A DNA stretch of 64,000 bases from contig JANYFR010000018.1 in NCBI GenBank assembly GCA_025362585.1, positions 1-64,000 on the forward strand, read 5' to 3'. Of the stretch, positions 33,788 to 42,655 are shown in pieces. The position numbers and the translations under genes were made by a program. Source of the stretch: Acidimicrobiales bacterium. GTDB taxonomy: Bacteria; Actinomycetota; Acidimicrobiia; Acidimicrobiales; RAAP-2. The notes under the pieces are model-generated. The model was given only the letters and a program-made list of their open reading frames with translations, searched no databases and had not been told where the DNA came from. Each line of letters opens with the position of its first letter. Position 1 is the first letter of the stretch.

Positions 33788-36700
33788 ATGACGACCATCT
33801 CGACCGACCCGGCCCTCGACTCGCTCGCGGACATCTCCGTCGTTAAGACGCTGGCGCTCATCCGCCAGTCCGACGCCGCACGCGACCACGGGCAACGGTC
33901 CAGTCGTCGAAGAATCTCACGTCTCTTAGAGGATCCGCGTGCCCTCGAGGTCACCCTGACGCTCACCGACGAGGTCATGCGAGTGTCGTCGGTGGGGAGC
34001 GCCGTGACCATCCTGCGCCGGGCGGCCGCGAAGTCGACGGTCCGGGGATTCGGTGTCGTCAACGCCGCCGGCCTGCGCCTGCTGGGGGTCGCCGCGAAGT
34101 GCGTCCCGGCCAGCGCGGTGCGTCTGGTCCACTATCGAGTCCGGTCACTCTCGGGTGACCTGATCCTGCCCGCTGAGCGGGCGGCGCTGCGCCGACACCT
34201 CGAGCGACGTCGGCGCGACGGCCTCGCCCAGAACGTCAACGTGCTCGGCGAAGCGGTGCTCGGAGCACAAGAGGCCGGAGAACGCCTGCGACGAGTACTC
34301 GAAATGATCTCGCGTCCCGAGGTCCACTACGTCTCGGTCAAGCTCTCCTCCATCGTGAGCCAGATCATCACTATCGATCGCGACGGATCACTCGAACGGG
34401 TCGCGACCCAACTACGCGAGCTCTTTCGAGTCGCGAACCGTCACGACGTCTTTGTCAATTTGGACATGGAAGAGTACCGGGACCTCGACCTGACGGTGGC
34501 CGCCTTCACCCGAGTCCTCAGCGAGGAGGAGTTCGTCCACACCGCCGCGGGCATCGTGCTGCAGGCCTACCTGCCCGAGTCCCACGAAGTCTTCGCCGGC
34601 CTCGTCGCGTGGTCGCTTGAACGCTTCGCCCGCACCGGCGCGTCGATCAAGGTCCGCCTCGTGAAGGGAGCGAACCTCGCCATGGAGACCGCCGAGGCTG
34701 AACTGCACGGTTGGACGCCGGCGCCCTATCCGACCAAGGCCGCCGTCGACGCCAGTTTCGCGCGCCTCATCGACGTGGCGCTGCGTCCCGAGCACGCGCA
34801 CGCCGTCCGTGTGGGAGTGGCCAGCCATAACCTCTTTCACGTCACCTGGGCGCTGGAGGTCGCGCGACTGCGCCGGGTAGAACACCAGGTCGACGTCGAG
34901 ATGCTCGAGGGTATGGCCAACGCCGAGGCGATCGCCATCGCGCGCACGGGCCAGCCGGTGCTGCTCTACACCCCAGTAACACGCCGGGACGACTTCGCCT
35001 CGGCCGTGGCGTACCTCATTCGACGTCTCGACGAGAACACGTCGGACGAGAACTACCTGCGCGCCACGTTCGATATCGGGTCCAACGATCACCTCTTCGC
35101 CGAACAGCGCGACCGATTCGCCCGCTCCGTGCAGGCCCGTCACGACGTCACCACGACGTCGCGACGCCGCGGCCTCGCTCGAGCGTACGAACGCGCCCAC
35201 TTTACGAACGTCGCCGACCTCGATCCGACGTCGCCCCTCGTCGTCGAGGAGCTCCGGGGGGCGCGGCACGCCGTTCGCACCGGCGACGTCGACCTGATCC
35301 CCCTGGTGATCGGCGGCGTGGAACAGCGCACCGACGACGTGGTGGAGGGTCGCGACCCGAGCGACGAGGGCGTGGGTTGGTACCACTACTCGGTCGCCAC
35401 CGCGGCCATGGTCGACAACGCCATGCTCTCGGCGCGAGCGGCGAGCACGTCGTGGGCCGCGTTGGCGCCCCGGGAGCGTCAAGCGACCCTGCTCCACGCG
35501 GGCGACGCCATGGCGCGCGAGCGCATTGCGACGATTGCGACGATGGCGCGCGACGCCGGCAAGACCGTCGGCGAGGCCGACCCCGAAGTGAGCGAGGCAA
35601 TTGATTTCGCGCGCTTCTACGCCTCGGCCGGCCTCGAACTGGAGGGATCGAGTCCCCTCGGCGTCGTGGCCGTCGTGCCACCGTGGAACTTCCCCTACGC
35701 CATTGCGGCGGGCGGGATCTTTGCGGCGCTGGCGGCCGGCAACGCCGTGATCGTGAAGCCGGCGCCCGAGACCGTCGCGACGGCGTGGCACCTAGTGCGC
35801 CAGCTCTGGGGCGCGGGCGTGCCGCGCGAGGTCCTGCAGTTCGTTCCCACTCGCGACGACGACGTCGGGCGCCACCTCGTCACCCACCCCGACCTGGACG
35901 CGGTGGTGCTCACTGGCGCCTTCGACACCGCCCTGGCCTTTACCCGGTGGCGCCCCGACCTCAACCTCCTCGCCGAGACCAGCGGCAAGAACGCGATCCT
36001 CGTGAGCGCGTGCGCGGACATCGACGCCGCGGTCAAGGACCTGGTGCAGTCGGCCTTCGGCCACGCCGGCCAAAAGTGCAGTGCCGCGAGCCTCGCCATT
36101 GTCGTCGCCGACGCCTACCGGGACCCGTCGTTCCTGCGCCAGCTTCGCGACGCCGTCTCGAGTCTCGTCGTTGGTCCCGCGGGGGACCCCGCCACGGCGG
36201 TGGGGCCGATCATCCGCGCCGCCGGGGCGAACCTCGAGCGAGCCCTTCGCCGACTCGATCCCGGCGAGCGTTGGCTGGTCGAGCCCCGCCCCCTCGACGC
36301 CGCGGGCCTTCGCTGGACCCCCGGCGTCAAACTGGGCGTCGCGCCAGGATCGTGGAGTCACCAGCACGAATGGTTCGGCCCCGTCCTTGGCGTGATGGTG
36401 GCGCCGGACTTCGCCACCGCCATTGAGTGGCAGAACCAGACCGAGTTCGGGCTGACCGCGGGACTCGAGTCGCTCGACGAAGGCGAGTGTGAACGGTGGA
36501 TGGACCAGGTGATCGCCGGCAACCTGTACATCAATCGCGGCGTGACGGGTGCCGTTGTCAATCGACAGCCCTTCGGCGGGTGGCGCCGCAGCAGCGTCGG
36601 GCCCACCGCCAAGGCCGGTGGGGCGAACTACGTGAAGGCGCTGCGTCGGTGGCCCGACCTCGACGACGCCGACGGGGCGATTACGCGAGCGCTGACCTGG

Positions 36701-37171
36701 TGGGACGAGGTCGCCAGCCGTGCGATCGACCGAGCCGGTCTCGTGACCGAGCGCAACTTCCAGCGCTACCGTCGTCCGACCAAGCAGACGGTGGTGCGCG
36801 TCGACGAGCGCTACACCAGCGAGCACGCCAAGCTGGTGGACTTCATCCGGGCGACCGCCGGACTGTCGGTGAGCTTCAGCAGCGCGACTTCGAATCCCGT
36901 CGTCCCCGACGCGGTCGTCGAATCGGTTCCATCCTTAGTGTCACGATTCGAGGTCATTGGTCGGGTGCGGTGGCTCTCGCGCGAGGTCGCCCCCAGCGAC
37001 GAACTCCTCGCCCGGGGCGTCAGCGTGGACCGGCGCCCCCTCGCCCAACGTGGCGACGTGGAGTTCGCCCGGTGGTTGCTCGAACAGAGCGTCGCCATCA
37101 CGTTTCACCGCTACGGCAACGTGAATGGTGGTCCGAAGCCCCGGTGCCCGGGTCTCGGCGACGATCGCTAG
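33788..37171 (+). CDS. putA: Bifunctional proline dehydrogenase / L-glutamate gamma-semialdehyde dehydrogenase
   Basis: This 1127-residue PutA oxidises proline to glutamate in two steps. Start is ATG 33788 with AAGGAGG upstream. The FAD-binding proline dehydrogenase barrel covers about 20-470: HYVSVKLSSIVSQI, FVNLDMEEYRDLDLT, GIVLQAYLPES, KVRLVKGANLAMETAEAEL, ASHNLFHVTWALE, LLYTPVTRRDDFASAVAYLI and LRATFD. The aldehyde dehydrogenase covers about 520-1000: VVAVVPPWNFPYAIA, LLAETSGKNAILV (Glu) and FGHAGQKCSAASLAIV (catalytic Cys). A C-terminal extension of about 110 residues (RVRWLSREVAPSDELLARG, FHRYGNVNGGPK) is the oligomerisation flap of long PutAs. No N-terminal DNA-binding domain is present. 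Its TAG shares CTAG with the convergent gene's stop. Confidence 0.95.
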   Translation: MTTISTDPALDSLADISVVKTLALIRQSDAARDHGQRSSRRRISRLLEDPRALEVTLTLTDEVMRVSSVGSAVTILRRAAAKSTVRGFGVVNAAGLRLLGVAAKCVPASAVRLVHYRVRSLSGDLILPAERAALRRHLERRRRDGLAQNVNVLGEAVLGAQEAGERLRRVLEMISRPEVHYVSVKLSSIVSQIITIDRDGSLERVATQLRELFRVANRHDVFVNLDMEEYRDLDLTVAAFTRVLSEEEFVHTAAGIVLQAYLPESHEVFAGLVAWSLERFARTGASIKVRLVKGANLAMETAEAELHGWTPAPYPTKAAVDASFARLIDVALRPEHAHAVRVGVASHNLFHVTWALEVARLRRVEHQVDVEMLEGMANAEAIAIARTGQPVLLYTPVTRRDDFASAVAYLIRRLDENTSDENYLRATFDIGSNDHLFAEQRDRFARSVQARHDVTTTSRRRGLARAYERAHFTNVADLDPTSPLVVEELRGARHAVRTGDVDLIPLVIGGVEQRTDDVVEGRDPSDEGVGWYHYSVATAAMVDNAMLSARAASTSWAALAPRERQATLLHAGDAMARERIATIATMARDAGKTVGEADPEVSEAIDFARFYASAGLELEGSSPLGVVAVVPPWNFPYAIAAGGIFAALAAGNAVIVKPAPETVATAWHLVRQLWGAGVPREVLQFVPTRDDDVGRHLVTHPDLDAVVLTGAFDTALAFTRWRPDLNLLAETSGKNAILVSACADIDAAVKDLVQSAFGHAGQKCSAASLAIVVADAYRDPSFLRQLRDAVSSLVVGPAGDPATAVGPIIRAAGANLERALRRLDPGERWLVEPRPLDAAGLRWTPGVKLGVAPGSWSHQHEWFGPVLGVMVAPDFATAIEWQNQTEFGLTAGLESLDEGECERWMDQVIAGNLYINRGVTGAVVNRQPFGGWRRSSVGPTAKAGGANYVKALRRWPDLDDADGAITRALTWWDEVASRAIDRAGLVTERNFQRYRRPTKQTVVRVDERYTSEHAKLVDFIRATAGLSVSFSSATSNPVVPDAVVESVPSLVSRFEVIGRVRWLSREVAPSDELLARGVSVDRRPLAQRGDVEFARWLLEQSVAITFHRYGNVNGGPKPRCPGLGDDR

Positions 37172-38649
37172 GGCGTGACTGCGGTCATGGCGCCCAGCAG
37201 CTGGTGGAGACTGACGGTGGCGAAGTTGATGCGCATGTCCGCGACGCCGTAGGGAATGACGAGCACGTCACCGTGCAACAGTGCGCCGCACGTGTACACG
37301 ACGTTCGGCACGTAACCGTCCTGCTCGTCAGCCGAGGCGGTCACGAGCGGGTGCTCGAGGGCGGCGATCATCGTGGTGGGGTCGTCGAGGTCGAGCAGCA
37401 CGGCCCCGATGCTGTAAGTCCTCATCGGTCCGACGCCGTGGGTCAGTACGAGCCAACCGGCCGGGGTCTCGATTGGCGAACCGCAGTTGCCCAGCTGCAG
37501 CACCTCCCAGTCCCTCACGGGTCGCTGGAAGGCGGCCGCCCGGCCCCAGTGGCCGAGGGTGTCCGAAAAGCAGACCGCGTTCGTCTCGCGGTCGAAGCGC
37601 GACAGTGCAGCGAAATGTCCGTTGACGCGACGAGGGAAGATCGCCAGACCCTTGTTGGTCGACGCGGCTCCGACGACGGGTGACATCACGAAGTCCACAA
37701 AGTCGTCGGTCTCGAGCAACTGCTGAGAGATGTTCTTTCCGTCGAACGCCGTGTACGTGGCGAAGTAGGTCACGTGACCGTCGTCGTCTACGAAGCGAAC
37801 GAAGCGGGCGTCCTCCATGCCGTTGGACTCGGCGCCCATCACGGGCCAGAGGACTCGTTCGGAGAGGTCGAGCTCGGTGTCGAAGTGGACCCCGTAACTG
37901 CAGGCCGCGATCGTACGGTGGTGACTAGCAATCGCGAAGGCGTCCTGGCGCGTGTCGTGCTCGGAGGTGAGCACGTCCAACCTCGACTCGAGCTCGTCGA
38001 TCGAGAAGTTGACGGGCAGGTGATCGAGGACGTACGAGGCGCTCTCCCCGTCTTGACCCATGGCCTTCAAACGGGCGTGGAAGACCTCGCGATGGAAGAC
38101 GCCATCGCGCACGGCGCCGACCATCGGGAACGGTCCCCGTGGGTCCAGGCGCACCTCACCCGCGGCGCCGATCGAACCAGTGCGAAAGCCAATGCTCGAC
38201 CGATGTCCCTCGCCGATCGCCCGAAAGCTCATGACGAACCGGACACCGCCCGGCGGCGCCCCGGTCTGGTCGGGGTGCAGCACCATGCTCGGGTTGCAGA
38301 CCGACGTCGACTCCACGGAGTACTCGTGGGTGAAGGACGCGCCGAGCAGTAGCCAGCGCTCCTCACTCAGGTCGTCACTCGGGTCCAGACGGGCGCTGAC
38401 GCGGTCGGCGTGCTGACTGAAGACCTTGATGATGTCACGGTGACGGCGCCCGAAGCGCACGATGACGTCCTTCAAGCGACGCTTCACGTCCGACTCCGAC
38501 AGTGCGACAATTCGACCTACGACACTCGAGGCACGCGACTCGACCCCACTGCCGAACTCCTGACCGGCGACGAAGAGTAGGGCGATTACCCTCGAGACGT
38601 CGGGCGTGACGTGCACGTCGCTGCGAGCGACGTCGAGCAGGGACTTCAC
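37168..38649 (-). CDS. GH130 family glycoside phosphorylase or hydrolase
   Basis: This 493-residue protein belongs to GH130 (beta-mannoside phosphorylases and beta-1,2-mannosidases with a five-bladed propeller). The start is GTG 38649, whose GTGA overlaps the upstream stop. An N-terminal helical part (about 1-100) precedes the propeller. Signature blocks are VCNPSMVLHPDQTG, RFVMSFRAIGEGHRSSIGFR, SNGMEDARFVRF (the GH130 Glu-Asp-x-Arg site), ATYTAFDGKNISQQL, KGLAIFPRRVNGHFAALSR, GNCGSPIETPAGWLVLTHGV and YVPNVVYTCGALLH. The extended N-terminus is seen in a subgroup of bacterial GH130 proteins. Donor sugar and phosphorylase versus hydrolase activity cannot be read from sequence. Confidence 0.88.
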   Translation of the reverse strand: MKSLLDVARSDVHVTPDVSRVIALLFVAGQEFGSGVESRASSVVGRIVALSESDVKRRLKDVIVRFGRRHRDIIKVFSQHADRVSARLDPSDDLSEERWLLLGASFTHEYSVESTSVCNPSMVLHPDQTGAPPGGVRFVMSFRAIGEGHRSSIGFRTGSIGAAGEVRLDPRGPFPMVGAVRDGVFHREVFHARLKAMGQDGESASYVLDHLPVNFSIDELESRLDVLTSEHDTRQDAFAIASHHRTIAACSYGVHFDTELDLSERVLWPVMGAESNGMEDARFVRFVDDDGHVTYFATYTAFDGKNISQQLLETDDFVDFVMSPVVGAASTNKGLAIFPRRVNGHFAALSRFDRETNAVCFSDTLGHWGRAAAFQRPVRDWEVLQLGNCGSPIETPAGWLVLTHGVGPMRTYSIGAVLLDLDDPTTMIAALEHPLVTASADEQDGYVPNVVYTCGALLHGDVLVIPYGVADMRINFATVSLHQLLGAMTAVTP

Positions 38650-39662
38650 ACCCCGACCGAGCAGTGCCGGGCGAACTGTTGGCGGGTCGAGACCAGCGCC
38701 AAAGTCGACTCGGCGCCCTGATTCACGTTGACCGTCGACTGGAGAAGGCCGTCGTAGCCGCCGCCGGTCGTTGGATCCCACACGGCGATCTGGGAGTCGT
38801 TCTCGCCGTCGAACCATGCGTTGGCCATCGCGATGCCCCGCCACCAGACGGTCGACGCGTCCAGGGTCAGCGCTCGGGCGCAGGCGTCTGCCAGACTCGA
38901 CGCCTCGATGGGCTGTTGGTCGAAACGGGGACCGCGATCGCCGGGCCCCGCCCCCCCGACGGCGGTGACGGAGAGGTGACCGTCCAGGGTCTCGCGTTCG
39001 AGCAGCCACTCGAGGAGGTCGAGACCCCGTCGAACGAGGTCGTCTCGTCCCAACGCGGTGCCGACGGCCATCATCGCGTCCGGCAGTACCGCGTTGGCGT
39101 AGGCCAATCTCACTTCGGGCCACGGCCAGCCGCTCGCCGGTGCCCGAGGCAGACTCATCAGCGTCGCGTTGAATTCGAGGAGGTCGAGGGCTCCTCGATT
39201 GGTGGGATCGACGTCGAAGACGGCCGCCGCCCCGAGTGACGCGAACGCCATTGATCGAGGTGAGGTCGTTCGACGCGTCGCTCCGCGTTCAAAGAGCGCC
39301 AGCGCCTCGGCGCCGAGATTGAGGTCGGTGTTCGCCGCCGCCGTGCCGAGGCCCCAGAGGCTCCGTCCCCAGCTGTCCTTCACCGAACCGCGACTGGTCC
39401 AGCAGCCATCCGCGGCGCGGCGATTGCGACTGTCCCCACGCGCACCGAGGGAGGCGCGAATGAACGCCAGTGATGACGCGGCGAGTGCGCGCACCGGAGG
39501 CTCCGGCGCCGGCTCGCGCGCCGCGACCACCAACACCCGCGCGACGTCGTCGGCGCAGTACCCGTGCTCGCGTCGGGGACGGGATCCCTCGGCGTGCTCG
39601 AAGGTGCCGAATCGGTCCGTGAGGGCAATGAGGTGATCGAACCGCCCAGGCGGCGCGGTCAC
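38646..39662 (-). CDS. Unassigned helical (alpha/alpha)-barrel-like protein of a glycoside operon
   Basis: The middle gene of a three-gene operon encodes 338 residues; start GTG 39662 overlaps the glycosyltransferase stop by 4 bases. The sequence has repeated helix pairs with aromatic and acidic residues typical of (alpha/alpha)-barrel carbohydrate enzymes. Examples are RFGTFEHAEGSRPRREHGYC (followed by ADDVAR, about 13-40), DGCWTSRGSVKDSWGRSLWG and NANAVLPDAMM-like AYANAVLPDAMMAVG. WWRGIAMANAWFDGEND and TGGGYDGLLQSTVNVNQGAE lie near the C-terminus. Similar proteins occur fused or next to GT4 and GH130 genes in other actinobacteria. I do not know its reaction; a glycosidase, phosphorylase or scaffolding role is possible. 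Confidence 0.65.
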   Translation of the reverse strand: MTAPPGRFDHLIALTDRFGTFEHAEGSRPRREHGYCADDVARVLVVAAREPAPEPPVRALAASSLAFIRASLGARGDSRNRRAADGCWTSRGSVKDSWGRSLWGLGTAAANTDLNLGAEALALFERGATRRTTSPRSMAFASLGAAAVFDVDPTNRGALDLLEFNATLMSLPRAPASGWPWPEVRLAYANAVLPDAMMAVGTALGRDDLVRRGLDLLEWLLERETLDGHLSVTAVGGAGPGDRGPRFDQQPIEASSLADACARALTLDASTVWWRGIAMANAWFDGENDSQIAVWDPTTGGGYDGLLQSTVNVNQGAESTLALVSTRQQFARHCSVGV

Positions 39663-40789
39663 ACCGCGACCGGCGTGCGTCGGCGCATCAGCGCCCCGCC
39701 GAGCGACGCGTAGCGCGCCGCGACGCTCGACCACGCCAGCGACGGCGCCAGACGGCGCGCCTCGCGCGCCATGGACTCAGCCAGTCGGGGATTGGTGAGC
39801 ACCATTCGGATGGCGTGGGCCAGCGCTTGGGGGTCGCGTTGGGGCACCACCACTCCCGCACCGCTCGAGAGCAGCTCTACGGCGTGGGGGAAGGCGGTGG
39901 CGATCACTGGACGTCCGGCCGCGATGGCGTCGACCAGCACACCGGACGTCACCTGGTCGGGTGAGTCGTAGGGCAGGACGACAATTGACGACTCGGCAAT
40001 CAGGTGCGCGAGGTCGTCGAGCTCCCGGTAGCCAGCGTCGAACTCGACCTGACCGGCGACCCCGCGTTCGTGCGAGCGCTCCTTCAGCATGTCGCGGTAC
40101 GACTCTCCCGAGTTCGCCACCACCTTGGGGTGCGTGTCGCCCGCGATTCGGTACGTGGGTCGGGGTCGCACGTCGTCGAGGAGGGCCAGTGCGTCGATGG
40201 CCCACTCGATGCCCTTGCCGGGACCGAGGAGACCCCACGTCAACAACTGGGGGACGCGCCGGCGCGGCGCGTTGGACGGCGGCTCGGCGACGGTGGCGCC
40301 ATGGGGAATGACCGAGACCTTGGAAGGATCGACGTCGAAGCCCGAGCACAGTCGCGTTCGACCGGCCTCGGTCATCACGACGACCGCGTCGGCCAGATGC
40401 ACGACCTCTTCGAGAATCGCTCGTTGGTGCGGCGTTGGCTGCTCGAGCACCGTGTGCGCGACCACAATCGTTGGCCGGTCGATCGACTCGAGGACCCCGA
40501 CCACCGAGTCGCCGTCGGGGCCGGGGTAGATCCCGTACTCGTGCTGGAGCACGACGACGTCGGCCCGCTCGAGGCTCTCAGCGGCGGCGTGAGTGAGTGA
40601 CCGGCCGTCGTAGTGGGCCTCGACGAGTCCCCTCGTGCCGTCGCCCGTGGCCCCGAGGCGAACGATCCCCACGTCCTGTCCCTGATCAACGAGTCCGCCA
40701 CTCAACGCCGCGGCGAAGGTGGCGATGCCGCACGGGGTGGGGGGGTAGGTCGAAACGATGGCGAACTTGAGCGTCTGGCGAGCGTTCAC
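39659..40789 (-). CDS. GT4 family glycosyltransferase
   Basis: This 376-residue GT-B fold glycosyltransferase is the first gene of the GT4/unknown/GH130 operon. Start is GTG 40789. The N-terminal Rossmann domain begins FAIVSTYPPTPCGIATFAAAL, a GT4 hallmark, with VVVLQHEYGIYPGPDGDSV. The C-terminal donor domain has LTWGLLGPGKGIEWAIDAL, YRELDDLAHLIAESSIVVLPYDS and TSGVLVDAIAAGRPVIAT, containing the E-x7-E-like donor region in altered form (Asp in SGVLVDA). GT4 enzymes use sugar nucleotides such as GDP-mannose or UDP-glucose. Coupling with GH130 suggests that it makes a mannose- or glucose-containing oligosaccharide that the phosphorylase later breaks down, but this is inference. Confidence 0.88.
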   Translation of the reverse strand: MNARQTLKFAIVSTYPPTPCGIATFAAALSGGLVDQGQDVGIVRLGATGDGTRGLVEAHYDGRSLTHAAAESLERADVVVLQHEYGIYPGPDGDSVVGVLESIDRPTIVVAHTVLEQPTPHQRAILEEVVHLADAVVVMTEAGRTRLCSGFDVDPSKVSVIPHGATVAEPPSNAPRRRVPQLLTWGLLGPGKGIEWAIDALALLDDVRPRPTYRIAGDTHPKVVANSGESYRDMLKERSHERGVAGQVEFDAGYRELDDLAHLIAESSIVVLPYDSPDQVTSGVLVDAIAAGRPVIATAFPHAVELLSSGAGVVVPQRDPQALAHAIRMVLTNPRLAESMAREARRLAPSLAWSSVAARYASLGGALMRRRTPVAV

Positions 40790-41221
40790 GCGACGACACT
40801 TCCGTGATGGGACATGGCGACCTCAGGATTGCGAGGCGTCGAGCCCGATCGGGCGACCATCGAAACGATCGGCCGACCCAAACAAGGCGCCCCTAAATGG
40901 AGTGGAATCACAGCAACTTCCACCTACAATCTACCGCCCTCCAGCCCGGCATAATCCGGCTTGTGAACCGGAATCGGACGTGGGCCGATTACGGGGCAGC
41001 CACTGACGGCGGTTCGCCAGGAGATTCACGAGTCCAACGCGTTGACGCACGCGTTCGACTCGTAGGCTAGAGCGACGCCAACGACGACCCGACGGCGCTT
41101 TGCGGACGGACCTAACCGCGTAGGCCCACGCCAACACCGCGCCCGACCAGCGATTCGACGCTCCACGTGACGTCGAACGCGACGTCGAACGGTCGGAACG
41201 ACTGATCCCCAGGAGGTACTG
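40790..41221. other. Intergenic region between divergent genes
   Basis: About 430 bases separate the GT4 operon (leftward) and the iron-permease-family gene (rightward), so both promoters should lie here. A weak TTGACG box at 41042 with TAGGCT 15 bases later points right. A short direct repeat of GACGTCGAAC occurs twice at about 41170-41193, just before the ribosome binding site. No gene was found. Confidence 0.4.
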
Positions 41222-41815
41222 ATGACCAACAACGAAAGAGAGTCCGGGTCCCCGCGCCGTCAGCGCGGCTCGAGGCCGTCATTCTTGGACCGACGCGGGC
41301 GTCCGCGTGCCGCAGAAGGCGCGGGGGCCCGCCGATTCGACGTCGAGACAATGGACGAGTACGCCGACGAGATCGGCCGTACCGAGCGCGCCATCAACCG
41401 CAAGACGGCGCAGCTGGGAAAGATGAGCACGCTGCTCTACCGGATCGACTACTACACGTCACTGCCGGTCGTCTCGATCACCGTCGTGGGCCTCTTCGCC
41501 GCAATGCTCGTGATAGGCATCGTTCTGCGCTTCCCCATCGCCTGGGTCAATACCTTCGAGATAGCCGTGTCGACGGTGACCTTGCTGATGGTCTTCACCA
41601 TCCAGCACACCCAGGGACGCGAACAGGTGGCGACGCAACGCAAGCTCGACGAGCTCCTGCGAGCCACTCCCGGCGCCGCCGAAGCCCTCATGATGCTCGA
41701 AGAGGCACCCCGCGAATTCATGATGGAGGTCGAGGACTTCCAGCGTGAGGTCCGCGCCGACCTCGTGGACGCCGACGCCGACCCCGACCCCGACCGCCAA
41801 CAGTCCGAATCCTGA
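41222..41815 (+). CDS. Low-affinity iron permease family small membrane protein
   Basis: This 197-residue protein starts at ATG 41222 after AGGAGG (spacing 5). A basic, disordered N-terminus (about 1-75) precedes two membrane segments (VVSITVVGLFAAMLVIGIVL and FEIAVSTVTLLMVFTIQ). The C-terminal QHTQGREQVATQRKLDELLR is the conserved tail of the family named for yeast Fet4. Bacterial members are short, and iron transport is not established for them. Here the tail is extended by an acidic stretch (DLVDADADPDPD). The role is uncertain: small ion transport or membrane stress. Confidence 0.75.
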   Translation: MTNNERESGSPRRQRGSRPSFLDRRGRPRAAEGAGARRFDVETMDEYADEIGRTERAINRKTAQLGKMSTLLYRIDYYTSLPVVSITVVGLFAAMLVIGIVLRFPIAWVNTFEIAVSTVTLLMVFTIQHTQGREQVATQRKLDELLRATPGAAEALMMLEEAPREFMMEVEDFQREVRADLVDADADPDPDRQQSES

Positions 41816-41836
41816 GCCTCGAGGAGCGCCGCCTCG

Positions 41837-42655
41837 CTACTTCGCGATGCGCGTCGCGCGGACCCGTGGCACGAAGTTATCGCTCCCGGTCAGACGAGCC
41901 GCGATGAGAATCGGAATGAACATGAGGATGACGACCAGGGTGACGACCACGTTCACCTCGGGGAGTTGCTGACCCAAGCGAATCGCCCCGAAGATCCAGA
42001 TCGGCAGCGTGTTCTGGGCACCGGCCGTGAATGTCGTCACGATGACCTCGTCGAAACTGAGCGCGAACGCGAGCAGAGCGCCCGAGACGAGCGCCGTGGC
42101 GATGGTCGGCAGCGTGACGAAGCGAAACGTCTGGAGGCCGGTCGCCCCCAGATCGGCCGACGCCTCGAGCAAAGTGTTCGAGGTCCGGCGCAGGCGCGCG
42201 ATCACATTGTTGTAGATCACGACAATGCAGAACGTGGTGTGGCCGACAATGATCGTCCAGAGCGAGAGGGTGATACCGGCCCAGCGAAACGCGGAGTTGA
42301 GCGCCACGCCGGTGATAATGCCCGGCAGCGCCAGGGGCAGGATCAGCAAGAGGGAGATCGAATCGCGACCGAAGAATCGCGCCTTGTGGACTCCGAAGGC
42401 CGCCATGGAGCCAAGAATGGTGGCGAGGATGGTCGCGGCAACGGCGGCCTTCAGCGATAGGACGAAAGCGGACCGGACCTGCGGGTCGTGCCACGCCACC
42501 GAGTACCACGACAGCGTCCAATGGCGAATGGGCCAGGTCTCAATGACCGATCGGTCGAAACCAAAGAGGATGATGGTGACAATCGGCGCGAAGAGAAAGA
42601 CCAGCACGCCAATCACCCAGAGCCACAGACCGAGACGCGCGGCCTTCGCCCGCAT
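41837..42655 (-). CDS. potC: Polyamine-type ABC importer permease (PotC-like)
   Basis: This 272-residue permease is the last gene of a four-gene importer operon. ATG 42655 shares one base with the PotB-like stop (TGATG). About six membrane segments are seen, starting LGLWLWVIGVLVFLFAPIVT. The coupling loop that contacts the ATPase is LLEASADLGATGLQTFRFVT (the EAA motif), followed by LPTIATALVSGALLAFALSF and DEVIVTTF. These are characteristic of the spermidine/putrescine family. Substrate specificity is not certain. Confidence 0.88.
   Translation of the reverse strand: MRAKAARLGLWLWVIGVLVFLFAPIVTIILFGFDRSVIETWPIRHWTLSWYSVAWHDPQVRSAFVLSLKAAVAATILATILGSMAAFGVHKARFFGRDSISLLLILPLALPGIITGVALNSAFRWAGITLSLWTIIVGHTTFCIVVIYNNVIARLRRTSNTLLEASADLGATGLQTFRFVTLPTIATALVSGALLAFALSFDEVIVTTFTAGAQNTLPIWIFGAIRLGQQLPEVNVVVTLVVILMFIPILIAARLTGSDNFVPRVRATRIAK

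Noticed and set aside
34412..35791. A 459-codon minus-strand open frame inside putA
   Set aside because: It is antisense to the well-conserved PutA and has no domain of its own.
41042..41066. TTGACG and TAGGCT as a promoter for the iron-permease-family gene
   Set aside because: The 15-base spacer is too short and the -10 box is poor; mentioned only as a weak candidate.
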